Source of the DNA: Atlanticothrix silvestris CENA357
Lineage (GTDB): Bacteria > Cyanobacteriota > Cyanobacteriia > Cyanobacteriales > Nostocaceae
Assembly: GCF_016056295.1 (NCBI RefSeq)
Contig: NZ_JAECZB010000012.1
Coordinates: 16,808 to 80,807, forward strand
Direction of reading: 5' to 3'
Length of the DNA stretch: 64,000 nt
The translations under genes were made by a program, and so were the position numbers. The notes beneath the pieces are model-generated. The model saw only the letters and a list, made by a program, of their open reading frames with translations. It was not told the DNA's origin and did no database searches. Below, piece after piece: positions 45,782-54,727 of the stretch. The first letter of the stretch is position 1. Each line of letters begins with the position of its first letter.

Positions 45782-46489
45782 CTAAACAAATTTAAGCTCA
45801 TCTAAAATTTGTTCTAAGTAATCAAATGCAGGTATTTCAAACAGTTTATTTTGAAATTCATCATGTCTAATATTGGCATGAATTAAAGATTGTAAATCAA
45901 ATGAGTACACTTTAGCTTGATCGTTTAGAGCATAGTGAATTTCATCAAAGCTTGATAATTGACTTGCACCATAAACTCTGCGTTCACCATTTTCTTGACA
46001 AATACCGGACTCTATTGTGTACCAATAAATATTAGCAATTTGCTGTTTTTGTATCTCATTTTTTGTCAACCAGAGCTTAGCTATATCCTCGACAAAATTG
46101 CTATATAAGGGAGATGTTAAAAGTGGCAAATGTCCAAAAATATCATGCCAAACATCTGGAAGTGGTGAAAAACCGTCATTCTTGGTATCTCTGATATCTA
46201 CCGCGACAGGAAATTGTTTATTTGCTAAATACATGTAATATTCTTGGCTTTTGATCATGCCTCTAACAGGGACGAGCTTCCAGCCGACAAATTCTTGAAG
46301 CCGCACTGAAAGTATTTCTAGTTTTGGAAGAGGCTGAATTAATTCTTTTAACATTTCAACCCCTTCTATAAATTCTTTACATGCTCTACCTTTGAGAATG
46401 CTTAACTGTCGATTATATAATTTATTCCAAGCAAAATGCTGCTCTTCTGTATAAACAGAATAGTCTCGTGAAAGAGTGATAGTTTTCAT
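45782..46489 (-). CDS. pterin-dependent aromatic amino acid hydroxylase (phenylalanine 4-monooxygenase-like)
   Basis: 235 residues, the length of a bare catalytic domain. The iron-binding triad is complete: two His in PLPDVWHDIFGHLPLLT and Glu in YWYTIESGI. FVGWKLVPVRGMI matches the pterin-binding region. The family converts Phe to Tyr (or Tyr/Trp to hydroxylated products) with O2 and tetrahydropterin. Here, near the aromatic pathway, it could raise Tyr supply from Phe, or set the Phe/Tyr ratio for rings coming from phenylalanine ammonia lyase and from 4-hydroxyphenylpyruvate. Cyanobacteria normally make Tyr through arogenate, so a dedicated role is plausible. Confidence 0.9.
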   Translation of the reverse strand: MKTITLSRDYSVYTEEQHFAWNKLYNRQLSILKGRACKEFIEGVEMLKELIQPLPKLEILSVRLQEFVGWKLVPVRGMIKSQEYYMYLANKQFPVAVDIRDTKNDGFSPLPDVWHDIFGHLPLLTSPLYSNFVEDIAKLWLTKNEIQKQQIANIYWYTIESGICQENGERRVYGASQLSSFDEIHYALNDQAKVYSFDLQSLIHANIRHDEFQNKLFEIPAFDYLEQILDELKFV

Positions 46490-46904
46490 GATACCTACAA
46501 AATTTGGAGAGTTGTTTACTTTTAAAATTGCCCAGAAAACTTCTTTTGTTTGATAGTAGCGATCGCCTGCGAAGAAGTGCTAATGCAGTGCGTTGTTCAA
46601 TTACTCTCAAATTTACAGAATATTACTTGCTCTGTATAGACACGCGAATACTATTTCGATAGGTATTTTTGTACTCAAGTTATTTACTAAATAAAATTTT
46701 GATTTTATATATTGTGTAATTGATTACATCTAATTATTGATGAAAATGAATTTAGATAAAGGCGATCTAAATTGATAGTGCTTAAGTTGTTAGTTATCTT
46801 TACGAACTTATATGGTCAAATTTTAAAAAATACAAAAAAATAGAAATTGTTACCTTTTTTTGGCAGCATTCGTGCTGTAAACTTGAAAACAAAGATAGTT
46901 TTTT
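46490..46904. other. AT-rich intergenic promoter region
   Basis: 415 bases between the divergent hydroxylase and the small gene at 46905. AT-rich, with A/T runs at 46820-46860. No gene or strong hairpin seen. Confidence 0.5.
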
Positions 46905-47111
46905 ATGCAACCAACTATAACCATTCCCCGAAATTGGGCATATCCAAAATTCCTCCTTGGACAGCAAACTAAGCAAGGATTAATAGTGGGTATTGAGTAC
47001 TTAACTAAAGAGCATCGTGGCTCATGGCGTTATGCTGTCCTAAATTCCCAGAATGTTGAAGAATTAAACTATTTGGCGGAAGAAGATATTCAGTTATTTC
47101 TATCAAAATAA
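46905..47111 (+). CDS. small hypothetical protein upstream of devB
   Basis: 68 residues: TIPRNWAYPKFLLGQQTKQG, GIEYLTKEHRGSWRYAVLN and EELNYLAEEDIQLFLS. The pattern suggests a small beta-rich domain, as in short cyanobacterial proteins of unknown function. It lies 54 bases before devB on the same strand and may share its promoter. There is no signal or metal site. Confidence 0.6.
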   Translation: MQPTITIPRNWAYPKFLLGQQTKQGLIVGIEYLTKEHRGSWRYAVLNSQNVEELNYLAEEDIQLFLSK

Positions 47112-47165
47112 TTGTCAGTCCCCAGGCTCCAGACAGCACCTTAAAATCTGATAGAGGATAAAAAG

Positions 47166-48455
47166 ATGAGTCAAAGGTTATTACTAAAACCAACCAATAA
47201 AGGATTATTAGCATTAATAATTGCTGCTACTGCTATGACAGGTGGAATTGTTGTTTATGGTATTTCTCAATTTGGGCAAGTTGAGCAAACAGCCTCATCT
47301 GAACCAATACCAACTACACCTGTTAGGCCAAAAGTCACAGCATTAGGACGACTAGAACCAGAAGCAGAGGTAATTAGTCTATCTGCACCTCTAGCTTTAG
47401 ATGGCGATCGCGTTGCCCAAATCTTAGTTAAAGAAGGAGAACGCGTCCAAGCCGGACAGGTTGTAGCGATTTTAGACTCACGCGATCGCTTGCAAACAGC
47501 TGTAGTACAAGCCCAACAACAAATTAAAGTTGCTCAAGCGAAACTCGCTCAAGTTGAAGCAGGGGCAAAAACAGGAGAAATTCAGGCACAGCAAGCAAAC
47601 ATTGAACGCATACAAGCACAGTCACGAGGAGACAAAACAGCCCAAAAAGAAGCTATATCACGCATAGAGGCACAGTGGGAAGGAGACAAAATAGCGCAAG
47701 AGGCAACAATTAAGAAACTAGAAGCAGAACTTAAAAATGCTGAAGCCGAATATCAACGTTATCAGCAACTATATTCTCAAGGAGCAGTTTCTAATTCTTT
47801 GTATGACAGCAAAGGTTTAACCGTAGAAACTGCCAAACAGCAATTAGATGAAGCCAAAGCAGTTCTTAACCGCATTAACACCACTGCTAGCAAACAACTA
47901 GCCGAAGCCAAAGCAGAATTTGCCCGTACTCAAGCTACCGGTAACAAACAAGTAACTCAAGCTCAAGCCACGCTGACTAGTATTACCGAAGTTCGACCTG
48001 TAGATGTAGAAGCAGCAAAAACAGAAGTTGAAAATGCGATCGCCACACTAAAACGTACCCAAACTGAGTTAATCGGCGCTGATATCAAAGCACCAATGGC
48101 GGGCCAGATAATTAAAATTCATACACGAGTCGGTGAAAAAATTAGTGATGCTGGCATTGTAGACCTAGCACAAACTGACCAAATGATGGCAGTAGCAGAA
48201 GTTTATCAAACCGACATCGGTAAAGTGAAACTGGGACATCCAGCAGTGATTACCAGTCAGGCATTTCCTGGAGAACTGCGAGGAACCGTTGATCACATTG
48301 GCTTGCTAGTCAAGCGACAAAACGTTTTCAGCAATCAACCAGGAGAGAACCTGGATAGCCGAGTCGTAGAAGTGAAAATTCGCCTCACTCCTGAAGGTAG
48401 CAAGCGAGTTGCAGGTTTTACTAACTTACAAGTACAGACAGCAATTGAATTGTAA
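47166..48455 (+). CDS. devB: DevB-like HlyD-family membrane fusion protein
   Basis: 429 residues. One N-terminal membrane helix (GLLALIIAATAMTGGIVVYG) and biotinyl-lipoyl halves (VAQILVKEGERVQAGQVVAI and ADIKAPMAGQIIKIHTRVGE) flank a long alpha-helical hairpin (about 110-300) rich in Ala/Gln/Lys. The C-terminal beta-barrel ends LQVQTAIEL. It links the DevCA inner-membrane ABC transporter to a TolC-type outer-membrane channel. The prototype exports heterocyst glycolipids; many cyanobacterial paralogues belong to natural-product clusters, which I favour here. Confidence 0.9.
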   Translation: MSQRLLLKPTNKGLLALIIAATAMTGGIVVYGISQFGQVEQTASSEPIPTTPVRPKVTALGRLEPEAEVISLSAPLALDGDRVAQILVKEGERVQAGQVVAILDSRDRLQTAVVQAQQQIKVAQAKLAQVEAGAKTGEIQAQQANIERIQAQSRGDKTAQKEAISRIEAQWEGDKIAQEATIKKLEAELKNAEAEYQRYQQLYSQGAVSNSLYDSKGLTVETAKQQLDEAKAVLNRINTTASKQLAEAKAEFARTQATGNKQVTQAQATLTSITEVRPVDVEAAKTEVENAIATLKRTQTELIGADIKAPMAGQIIKIHTRVGEKISDAGIVDLAQTDQMMAVAEVYQTDIGKVKLGHPAVITSQAFPGELRGTVDHIGLLVKRQNVFSNQPGENLDSRVVEVKIRLTPEGSKRVAGFTNLQVQTAIEL

Positions 48456-48777
48456 ATAGGAATGGGAGTAGAGGAAGAATATAACGGTGTTGCATATTTA
48501 CGGGATCATTTATCTCACGCAGAGACGCAGAGACGCAGAGATTATTAAAGATTTTGACGTTGCTGAATTAGGATATGAAATTCAAAAATCAACTCTTCTC
48601 AACTCTTACTCTCTGCGACTCTGCGCGACGGACACTTTCCTCAACGGGGGGAACCCCCGCACAGAAGTGTCCTCCTCTGCGTGATACAAATTCATATTTA
48701 CACTCAGCCACGCCAAGAGTTTTAGACTTTATCATCTCTTGATTCAGTAACACCGAAATAACTAACTCCCATTCTTA
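48456..48777. other. repeat-filled gap inside the devBCA operon
   Basis: 322 bases. GCAGAGACGCAGAGACGCAGAG (48524-48545) is a short tandem repeat. CAACGGGGGGAACCCCCGC (48642-48660) belongs to the dispersed family at 27435 and 39690. An open frame across it is repeat-derived. The hairpins could lower devCA expression relative to devB. Confidence 0.6.
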
Positions 48778-48798
48778 ATGCCCTATTCCCCAAATAAT

Positions 48799-49959
48799 AT
48801 GAAACTATTTCGCAGAACGCCGCTAGCATGGCGGCAGCTAATGAAAGAAAAAACGCGTCTTGTTGTGGCAATTGCAGGTATTACTTTTGCCGATATGCTG
48901 ATGTTTATTCAGTTGGGATTTGAAAGTGCGCTGTTTGATGCAGCCGCGAAGCCCCATCGCAATTTACAAGCAGATTTAGTTTTGATTAATCCCCAGTTTC
49001 AAACTTTATCTTCGGTAAAAAGCTTTTCTAGAGAGCGACTGTATCAGGTGTTGGGTTATGAGGGTATTCAATCAGTAAACTCAGTTTATATTGGTACCGG
49101 ACAATGGCGAAATCCTGAAACACGTCTTGAACGCGCCATCTTAGTTTGGGGTGTTGATCCGGCACAACCTGTTTTTAAATCGCCAGAAATTAAACAAAAC
49201 CAAGATCAGCTTAAACAGTTGTATCAAGTTATGTTTGACCAAGTGGGTCGCCCAGAATATGGGGCAGTCGGTGATATTTTTAAGAAAACAGGCAATTTTG
49301 GGACGGAACTAAATAGTATAGCCATCGACGTTAAGGCTTTATTTACTGATGGGGCTTCTTTTACTGCCGATGGCAATGTTATCGCTAGTGATTCCACTTT
49401 TTTACAGTTATTTCCAGAGCATCAACGCGATCGCATCGAAGTTGGGTTAATTACGCTCAAACCAGATGCCGTTCTCGAAACAGTGCGATCGCAATTAGCC
49501 GATGGGCTACCTCAAGATGTCAGAGTCTTGACTCCAGAAGAATTTGCCCAAATTGAAAAAAAATACTGGGAAAGTAGTACTGCTATTGGTTTTATTTTCG
49601 GTTTAGGTACAACAGTTGGGTTTATTGTCGGCATCGTTATTGTTTACCAGATTCTTTATTCCGATGTTTCTGAACACCTGCCAGAATACGCCACCCTCAA
49701 AGCAATGGGCTATAGCGATCGCTATCTTTTAGGAATCTTGCTCCAAGAAGCATTATTTTTAGCAATCTTGGGTTTTCTGCCTGGATTTATGCTTTCGGTG
49801 GGGTTGTATCAAGTTGCTTATACTGCCACAATGCTGCCTGTTTTCATGAAGTTGGAACGAGCAATCACTGTTTGTATTTTGACTGTGATTATGTGTACTT
49901 TTTCTGGGGCGATCGCAATGCGAAAATTACGTTCTGCTGATCCTGCTGATGTTTTTTAG
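48799..49959 (+). CDS. devC: DevC-like ABC transporter permease
   Basis: 386 residues from ATG 48799; an ATG at 48778 adds seven residues, but the family starts at MKLFRRTPLAW. FtsX/MacB-type permease with an N-terminal helix (LVVAIAGITFADMLMFIQLGF), a large periplasmic domain (about 45-260) and three C-terminal helices. It forms the membrane part of the DevBCA exporter with the ATPase at 50047. Confidence 0.9.
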   Translation: MKLFRRTPLAWRQLMKEKTRLVVAIAGITFADMLMFIQLGFESALFDAAAKPHRNLQADLVLINPQFQTLSSVKSFSRERLYQVLGYEGIQSVNSVYIGTGQWRNPETRLERAILVWGVDPAQPVFKSPEIKQNQDQLKQLYQVMFDQVGRPEYGAVGDIFKKTGNFGTELNSIAIDVKALFTDGASFTADGNVIASDSTFLQLFPEHQRDRIEVGLITLKPDAVLETVRSQLADGLPQDVRVLTPEEFAQIEKKYWESSTAIGFIFGLGTTVGFIVGIVIVYQILYSDVSEHLPEYATLKAMGYSDRYLLGILLQEALFLAILGFLPGFMLSVGLYQVAYTATMLPVFMKLERAITVCILTVIMCTFSGAIAMRKLRSADPADVF

Positions 49960-49960
49960 T

Positions 49961-50016
49961 TAGTTGTTAGTGGTCAGTTGTTAGTGGTCAGTTGTCAGTT
50001 GTCAGTTGTCAGTGGT
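49961..50016. repeat. STRR heptamer array (TCAGTTG/TTAGTGG)
   Basis: Degenerate heptamers TTAGTTG, TCAGTTG and TCAGTGG in tandem, between devC and devA. They overlap the spurious TTG-initiated extension of devA. The same array type is at 57147-57182. Confidence 0.85.
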
Positions 50017-50046
50017 ATTTTTTTGTTCCTCGTCTCTATTGTTATT

Positions 50047-50802
50047 ATGTTGCAAAAATCTTTACCATTAACTTTAAATTCCCAAGTTTCTGCTGTAGAG
50101 CCAGTGATTGCTGTTCGCAATCTCAATCACTATTTTGGTGGAGGTGCGCTGCGTAAACAAGTTTTATTCGATATTAATTTATCAATTAACACCGGCGATA
50201 TTGTAATTATGACTGGCCCCTCTGGCTCAGGAAAAACCACTCTGTTAACTTTGATGGGTGGATTGCGTTCTGCTCAAGAAGGAAGTTTAAAAATTTTAGG
50301 ACAGGAAATTTGTGGAGCTAACAAAAAGCTATTAACTAAGCTGCGCTGTCAGATTGGCTATATTTTTCAAGCACATAATTTGATGACTTTTTTATCTGCT
50401 AAAGAAAATGTGCGAATGTCTTTAGAGTTACACGAAGAGTTATTGAATCAGGATATTAATGCTCAGGCGATCGCCATGTTAGAAGCTGTAGGCCTAGGAC
50501 AGCGTGTAAATTACTACCCAGAAAATTTATCAGGGGGACAAAAGCAAAGAGTAGCGATCGCTCGTGCCTTAGTCAGTCATCCTAAAATTATCTTGGCAGA
50601 TGAACCCACAGCGGCACTCGACAAAAAATCTGGGCGCGATGTCGTGGAATTAATGCGGAAATTAGCTAAAGAACAAGGATGTACAATTTTGCTGGTTACT
50701 CACGACAACCGTATTTTAGATATTGCAGATCGCATAGTCTATATGGAAGATGGTCAGATCAAAACCGATGGTGTAGATGCTGCCGCTACAGTTAGTCAAT
50801 AA
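50047..50802 (+). CDS. devA: DevA-like ABC transporter ATPase
   Basis: 251 residues from ATG 50047; an upstream TTG at 49978 lies in repeat DNA and is rejected. Walker A MTGPSGSGKTTLLTLM, Q-loop GYIFQAHNLM, signature LSGGQKQRVAIARAL, Walker B IILADEPTAALD and switch His in LLVTHDNR are all intact. It powers export with DevB and DevC. Confidence 0.93.
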   Translation: MLQKSLPLTLNSQVSAVEPVIAVRNLNHYFGGGALRKQVLFDINLSINTGDIVIMTGPSGSGKTTLLTLMGGLRSAQEGSLKILGQEICGANKKLLTKLRCQIGYIFQAHNLMTFLSAKENVRMSLELHEELLNQDINAQAIAMLEAVGLGQRVNYYPENLSGGQKQRVAIARALVSHPKIILADEPTAALDKKSGRDVVELMRKLAKEQGCTILLVTHDNRILDIADRIVYMEDGQIKTDGVDAAATVSQ

Positions 50803-50860
50803 CGGAGAAAAATCAAACTCAAATTTTATTGACAACAACAGAATTTAGAAAAAATCTTGT

Positions 50861-51199
50861 ATGACAGTGGCTAAAAACGAAATCACAGAATTTGAAGTAG
50901 TCAAGGGAACTATACCAAAATCACTAAAAATTCAATTCAAAGTTTTCTGCGTCCAAAAAAATTTAGAAATGAGTGAGGTGCTAGAAGCTTTAATTAAACA
51001 ATGGATACAAACAGATGCACCTGTTTCTCAACTGTCTTATAACTTAGTTCCAGAAGAATTAGAAGAACTAAAAGGATACGTTCCCAAAAGTCTCAAATAT
51101 CAGTTTAAATCTCTCTGCAAACAAAAACGAGTTACGATGCGCTCTGTTTTATATGCACTCATCATCAAGTTACTAGAGATGGATAATTACAGAGAATAA
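50861..51199 (+). CDS. tandem ribbon-helix-helix-like protein
   Basis: 112 residues made of two related halves. Residues about 13-49 (VKGTIPKSLKIQFKVFCVQK...) and about 70-106 (LKGYVPKSLKYQFKSLCKQK...) share the pattern PKSLKxQFKxxCxQKxxxMxxVLxALI. Each has a strand, a helix and a second helix, as in CopG/ParG ribbon-helix-helix DNA-binding proteins, so one chain may form the two-fold unit that normally needs a dimer. It follows devA by 58 bases on the same strand. A local regulator role is inference. Confidence 0.65.
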   Translation: MTVAKNEITEFEVVKGTIPKSLKIQFKVFCVQKNLEMSEVLEALIKQWIQTDAPVSQLSYNLVPEELEELKGYVPKSLKYQFKSLCKQKRVTMRSVLYALIIKLLEMDNYRE

Positions 51200-51224
51200 A
51201 AGTTTTTTAAATTCATCTGAAAAT

Positions 51225-52625
51225 CTAAGTACTTTCTGCTATTAAAGATGACTTTGCAGAATTATTACTAGCTCGTGTTCCTAAAAAGACCATTTTCACA
51301 CCATCGCCAGGCACAAGGTTTAAACCACTAAGAATAGGGCGTACAGGTTTATTATTAGCTAATTTTAGCTGATAGTGTGACAAAACTGTTGCTAATGCCA
51401 GCTTCATTGTAAATTCAGCAAATGCTGAACCTGGGCAGCGGCGATCGCCACCACCATAGGGTAGATACTCATAATAAGAAAATTGCTTTTCTAGAAAACG
51501 TTCTGGCTTAAACTGTTGAGGTTCTGGGTATAAATCTTGGCGTTGATGAACAAGATAAATAGAAGGAATTAATATTGTACCTATTGGCAACTCGTATCCT
51601 AACAACTCAACTGGTGATTTCACAATTCTTGGTTCAGCCTGAATTTCAACTGGACTGATACGCAGAATTTCTTTGTAAACTGCATTGAGATAGGGTAGTC
51701 GAACAATACTTACAGGATCGGGTGAAAAACCAAGAGTATCAAGTTCTTGGATCAGCTTTTCCCTAATATGAGGTAGGCTATGAACCCAATACAATGACCA
51801 AGCCATTGCTGACGCTATACCATCTTTACCACCAACTATTAGTGTTAGTAGCTCATCGCGTAATTCTTCATCAGTCATTGGCTCACCATTTTCATCGCGA
51901 GATGACATGAGTAAAGTGAGAATATCAGTACTTTCAGGGTTATAGTTTTGGCGGCATTCTTGAATTTCAGTGTACAAAAGTTCGTCAATTTGCCGCACCA
52001 AATGACAAACATAACCCCACGGACTCCACCGACCTAAATCCTTTCTTAAAAAAGGTAAAAAGAATAAGCTGGAAGCAAAGGGATACTTAGCATATTCCAA
52101 CATTGAGCCAATGAGTTGATTGAGTTTTTGTAAGCGCTCTCCTTTATTAACACCAAATACAGCCTTGAGGATCACTTGTTCTGAGATATCTTGCATAGCA
52201 GAACGTGCCAAAAAGATTTTCCCAGGAGTTAATTTACTAAATACCTGATCAGTGATGTCACAGATCAAATTTCCATAGGCCTTCAAACGCCCTCCATGAA
52301 ATGAAGGCATGATTAACTGGCGATGGCGGCGATGGTTCTCGCCAGTGAGCGTGGCTAACGAGTATTTTCCTAAAATTGGTTGAAAAAGTTGATTACCAGT
52401 ATTGTCAAACTGCTTAGACTCACCGATTAATATCTGCTGAATGGCTTGGGGATTGCTAACATACACTGTCAAGTTTGAGTTTGAGCCAAGCCTAGCACTA
52501 AAGATGTCACCATAAGACTCAGTTGAAGACTCCATATATCCTAGTGTGTCATTTGACCACTGTATTAACTGCAACAAGGGAGAAGTCTTAGGTCCATCAG
52601 GTAGTTTCATGATTTTACTCAACAT
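51225..52625 (-). CDS. cytochrome P450 with atypical I-helix
   Basis: 466 residues, related to the CYP110-like P450 at 33350. ExxR helix KEILRISP and heme loop YLPYGGGDRRCPGSAFA with axial Cys are intact. The I-helix reads LIVGGKDGIASAMAW where active monooxygenases have AGxETT; the conserved acid-Thr pair for O2 activation is replaced by Asp-Gly. Such loss is seen in P450s that do C-C coupling, dehydration or peroxide-driven reactions, though it does not prove one. It is convergent with the devBCA/RHH unit and probably tailors the cluster product. Confidence 0.88.
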   Translation of the reverse strand: MLSKIMKLPDGPKTSPLLQLIQWSNDTLGYMESSTESYGDIFSARLGSNSNLTVYVSNPQAIQQILIGESKQFDNTGNQLFQPILGKYSLATLTGENHRRHRQLIMPSFHGGRLKAYGNLICDITDQVFSKLTPGKIFLARSAMQDISEQVILKAVFGVNKGERLQKLNQLIGSMLEYAKYPFASSLFFLPFLRKDLGRWSPWGYVCHLVRQIDELLYTEIQECRQNYNPESTDILTLLMSSRDENGEPMTDEELRDELLTLIVGGKDGIASAMAWSLYWVHSLPHIREKLIQELDTLGFSPDPVSIVRLPYLNAVYKEILRISPVEIQAEPRIVKSPVELLGYELPIGTILIPSIYLVHQRQDLYPEPQQFKPERFLEKQFSYYEYLPYGGGDRRCPGSAFAEFTMKLALATVLSHYQLKLANNKPVRPILSGLNLVPGDGVKMVFLGTRASNNSAKSSLIAEST

Positions 52626-53599
52626 GTAGTTAGTTCTGGTCTGTGAGTAATTGGCACCAGTTGATTAATGTACTAAAAAATATTCTGGCTAAAATTGCCA
52701 ACCGTACTCAATCAAAGACTCTATATTTAATTGATTAAGGCGCTATTATAATTAGTTTATTTTTCAAGTTTTTAACACGGTTTTAATTTCTATTCCAATT
52801 TAGTATTAAAAAATACAAACAAGCAGCCAGACCGAAGTCAATTAACAAATTTCAATAATTTTCACGAAAATTAAGGAATGATTGTGACTTGTTAAAACTT
52901 AGGTTAAACATTTATAGTAATCTTCAATTTAAGTTCCTCAACTATCTTTATTTCAGTTTATAACTGGCGCGCTTCAGCAATAGCATTAAGCACTTATGAC
53001 CGAAGAGGCAGAGGGGCAGGGGGCTCTTAGCAGGGATTGCTCACCCTGCTAAGAGCCGTGAAGCAAAGCGGAACATGGGTATCAAGCTCCGCACTTGGCG
53101 GGCGCTCTGGGTTGGTCGGAGTACAAGATCCGTTACTACCTTCCCCCTGCCCCCTGCTCCCTGCCTGACAAACTTATCCGCTGCCAAGAAATGATTTTTC
53201 ATTAACTTTATCCTTAAATTTTAGATACTTGCTGGTTAAAATCATCAAGAATTGGCATTCTTATCAATAACAAGGTTCACGAATAAATTTAGTTGCGATA
53301 ACAAATAAGCTTTTGCAGGTTTTGTCATCTCTGTTTCTAGATTTTATAAACAGAGATGCTAGATGTGTTTGTAAATTTGCAGCATTCAACAATAAAAGTT
53401 ACAAACTTTAAGTTTACTCAAGAGCGATGGCTCCGCCAACGCCAAAGGCGATCGCACTGGTAGTTTTGATTCCTGCAACTCTGATTTTCCATAGTAGAAA
53501 AATTCACTTTATTTGTTCGCTAACAGAAAAGCTAGCTCACAAATCCTTAGTTATTACAGGTTGAACTCCAAAATTCTGCTCTGGAAGAAGGAAAAAATT
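52626..53599. other. 974-bp intergenic region
   Basis: No convincing gene. AT-rich 52626-52970 should hold the P450 promoter. The GC-richer patch 53000-53165 has a purine-rich GAGGGGCAGGGGG and later CCCCCTGCCCCCTGCTCCC, which can pair over some distance, and a CTTAGCAGGG/CCCTGCTAAG hairpin. The stretch at 53513-53599 is open but starts only with TTG and is not conserved in character, so I assign the next start at 53600. Confidence 0.5.
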
Positions 53600-54460
53600 A
53601 TGGCTTTGATTCCTCAGAACTGTAGTAAGTCATTAGCAGGAGAAACAGTGAAAAATATCTTAGTGATTGAAGATGAGACGAAAATCCGCAACCTTTTTCT
53701 TAATTGCCTTAAATCTGAAGGTTTCTGCACTATTGGTGCTGAAAATGGCATTATTGGTATTCAACGCGCACGGGAATGTTCACCTGATTTAGTACTTTGC
53801 GATATTTCAATGCCAGAACTTGATGGTTATGGCGTTCTCAACACATTACGCCAAGACCCTGTGACAGCAGTTATTCCGTTTATTTTTCTCACTGTCACAC
53901 TTACTAAGTCTGAACTCCGCAAAGGTATGAACTTAGGAGCAGATGATTATCTAACTAAACCTTGTAGTGTGGAAGAATTATTGGGAGCGATCGCGGCTCG
54001 ATTAGAAAAACAAACTGCTCTCAAGCAGTGGTATCTTAATCAGCACCAATCGCTCAAAAAGTCACAATCTACAGACACCGCAACTTTTTATCCTACTAGC
54101 TCCCGACTGAGTAAAGTCTTTCAATATATTGAAGAAAATTATCATCAGCAAATCAACCTTTCTGATGTAGCTCAAGCAGTAGGTTATTCTCATGCTTACT
54201 TAACAAATTTAGTAAAACGCCAAACTCAGCGATCGGTACACGATTGGATTGTCGAACGCCGGATGACAGAAGCACGCTACTTACTCATCAATACTGACGA
54301 AACCGTTAATAGAATCGCTACAAAAGTTGGGTATGTGGATGCAGGTTATTTCATCCGCTTGTTTCGCCAGATTCATAAACTTCCTCCCAAAGAATGGAGA
54401 AACACATCTCGTATACAACTAGTCGAGGAATGTTTCTCCGCCTCATCTTCTTTAAATTAA
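53600..54460 (+). CDS. response regulator with AraC-type DNA-binding domain
   Basis: 286 residues from ATG 53600, preceded by AAGGAAAAA. Receiver: acidic pair VIEDETK, phospho-acceptor DLVLCDISMPELDG, Thr/Lys LTVTLTKSE and YLTKP, all present, so it should be phosphorylated. The C-terminal AraC domain has two helix-turn-helix motifs (INLSDVAQAVGYSHAYLTNL and VNRIATKVGYVDAGYFIRLF). It stands upstream of an MFS transporter, a carrier protein, a phosphopantetheinyl transferase and a polyketide synthase, so it is the likely regulator of that locus. The kinase is not adjacent. Confidence 0.9.
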   Translation: MALIPQNCSKSLAGETVKNILVIEDETKIRNLFLNCLKSEGFCTIGAENGIIGIQRARECSPDLVLCDISMPELDGYGVLNTLRQDPVTAVIPFIFLTVTLTKSELRKGMNLGADDYLTKPCSVEELLGAIAARLEKQTALKQWYLNQHQSLKKSQSTDTATFYPTSSRLSKVFQYIEENYHQQINLSDVAQAVGYSHAYLTNLVKRQTQRSVHDWIVERRMTEARYLLINTDETVNRIATKVGYVDAGYFIRLFRQIHKLPPKEWRNTSRIQLVEECFSASSSLN

Positions 54461-54497
54461 CGTGAGTTCGACAAGTCTTATTTGACCTCTCCCCCAA

Positions 54498-54520
54498 CCC
54501 CTCTCCGACACGGAGAGGGG
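54498..54520 (+). terminator. hairpin after the AraC-type regulator
   Basis: CCCCTCTCC / GGAGAGGGG, nine perfect pairs with a five-base loop, 38 bases after the stop. Common as a Nostoc dispersed hairpin; it probably ends the regulator transcript. Confidence 0.6.
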
Positions 54521-54616
54521 AGCAAAAAGCTGAATTGTTGCTCCCCCGTTCCGTTTCACAGAGGGAGGGAGTGAGTGAGAGGTTTATCGAATTCAAGTTA
54601 AATTAATTACTTTCGT

Positions 54617-54662
54617 CTATGTGTCTTTGTGGTTCAAGATTTTTTACCACGAAGACACATAG
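54617..54662. repeat. 17-bp inverted repeat
   Basis: CTATGTGTCTTTGTGGT and ACCACGAAGACACATAG (one G-T pair) with a 12-base loop including TTTTTT, 66 bases before the MFS gene. It may be a terminator or a dispersed repeat. Confidence 0.65.
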
Positions 54663-54727
54663 AGAAAATGAGTTTTTATTCATGACAGCTACTAATCTAA
54701 ACATCAATTTTTAATTGGACAAAGACA

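Noticed and set aside
49978..50046. TTG-initiated extension of DevA
   Set aside because: Encoded by the TCAGTTG heptamer array; DevA family proteins start near the ATG at 50047.
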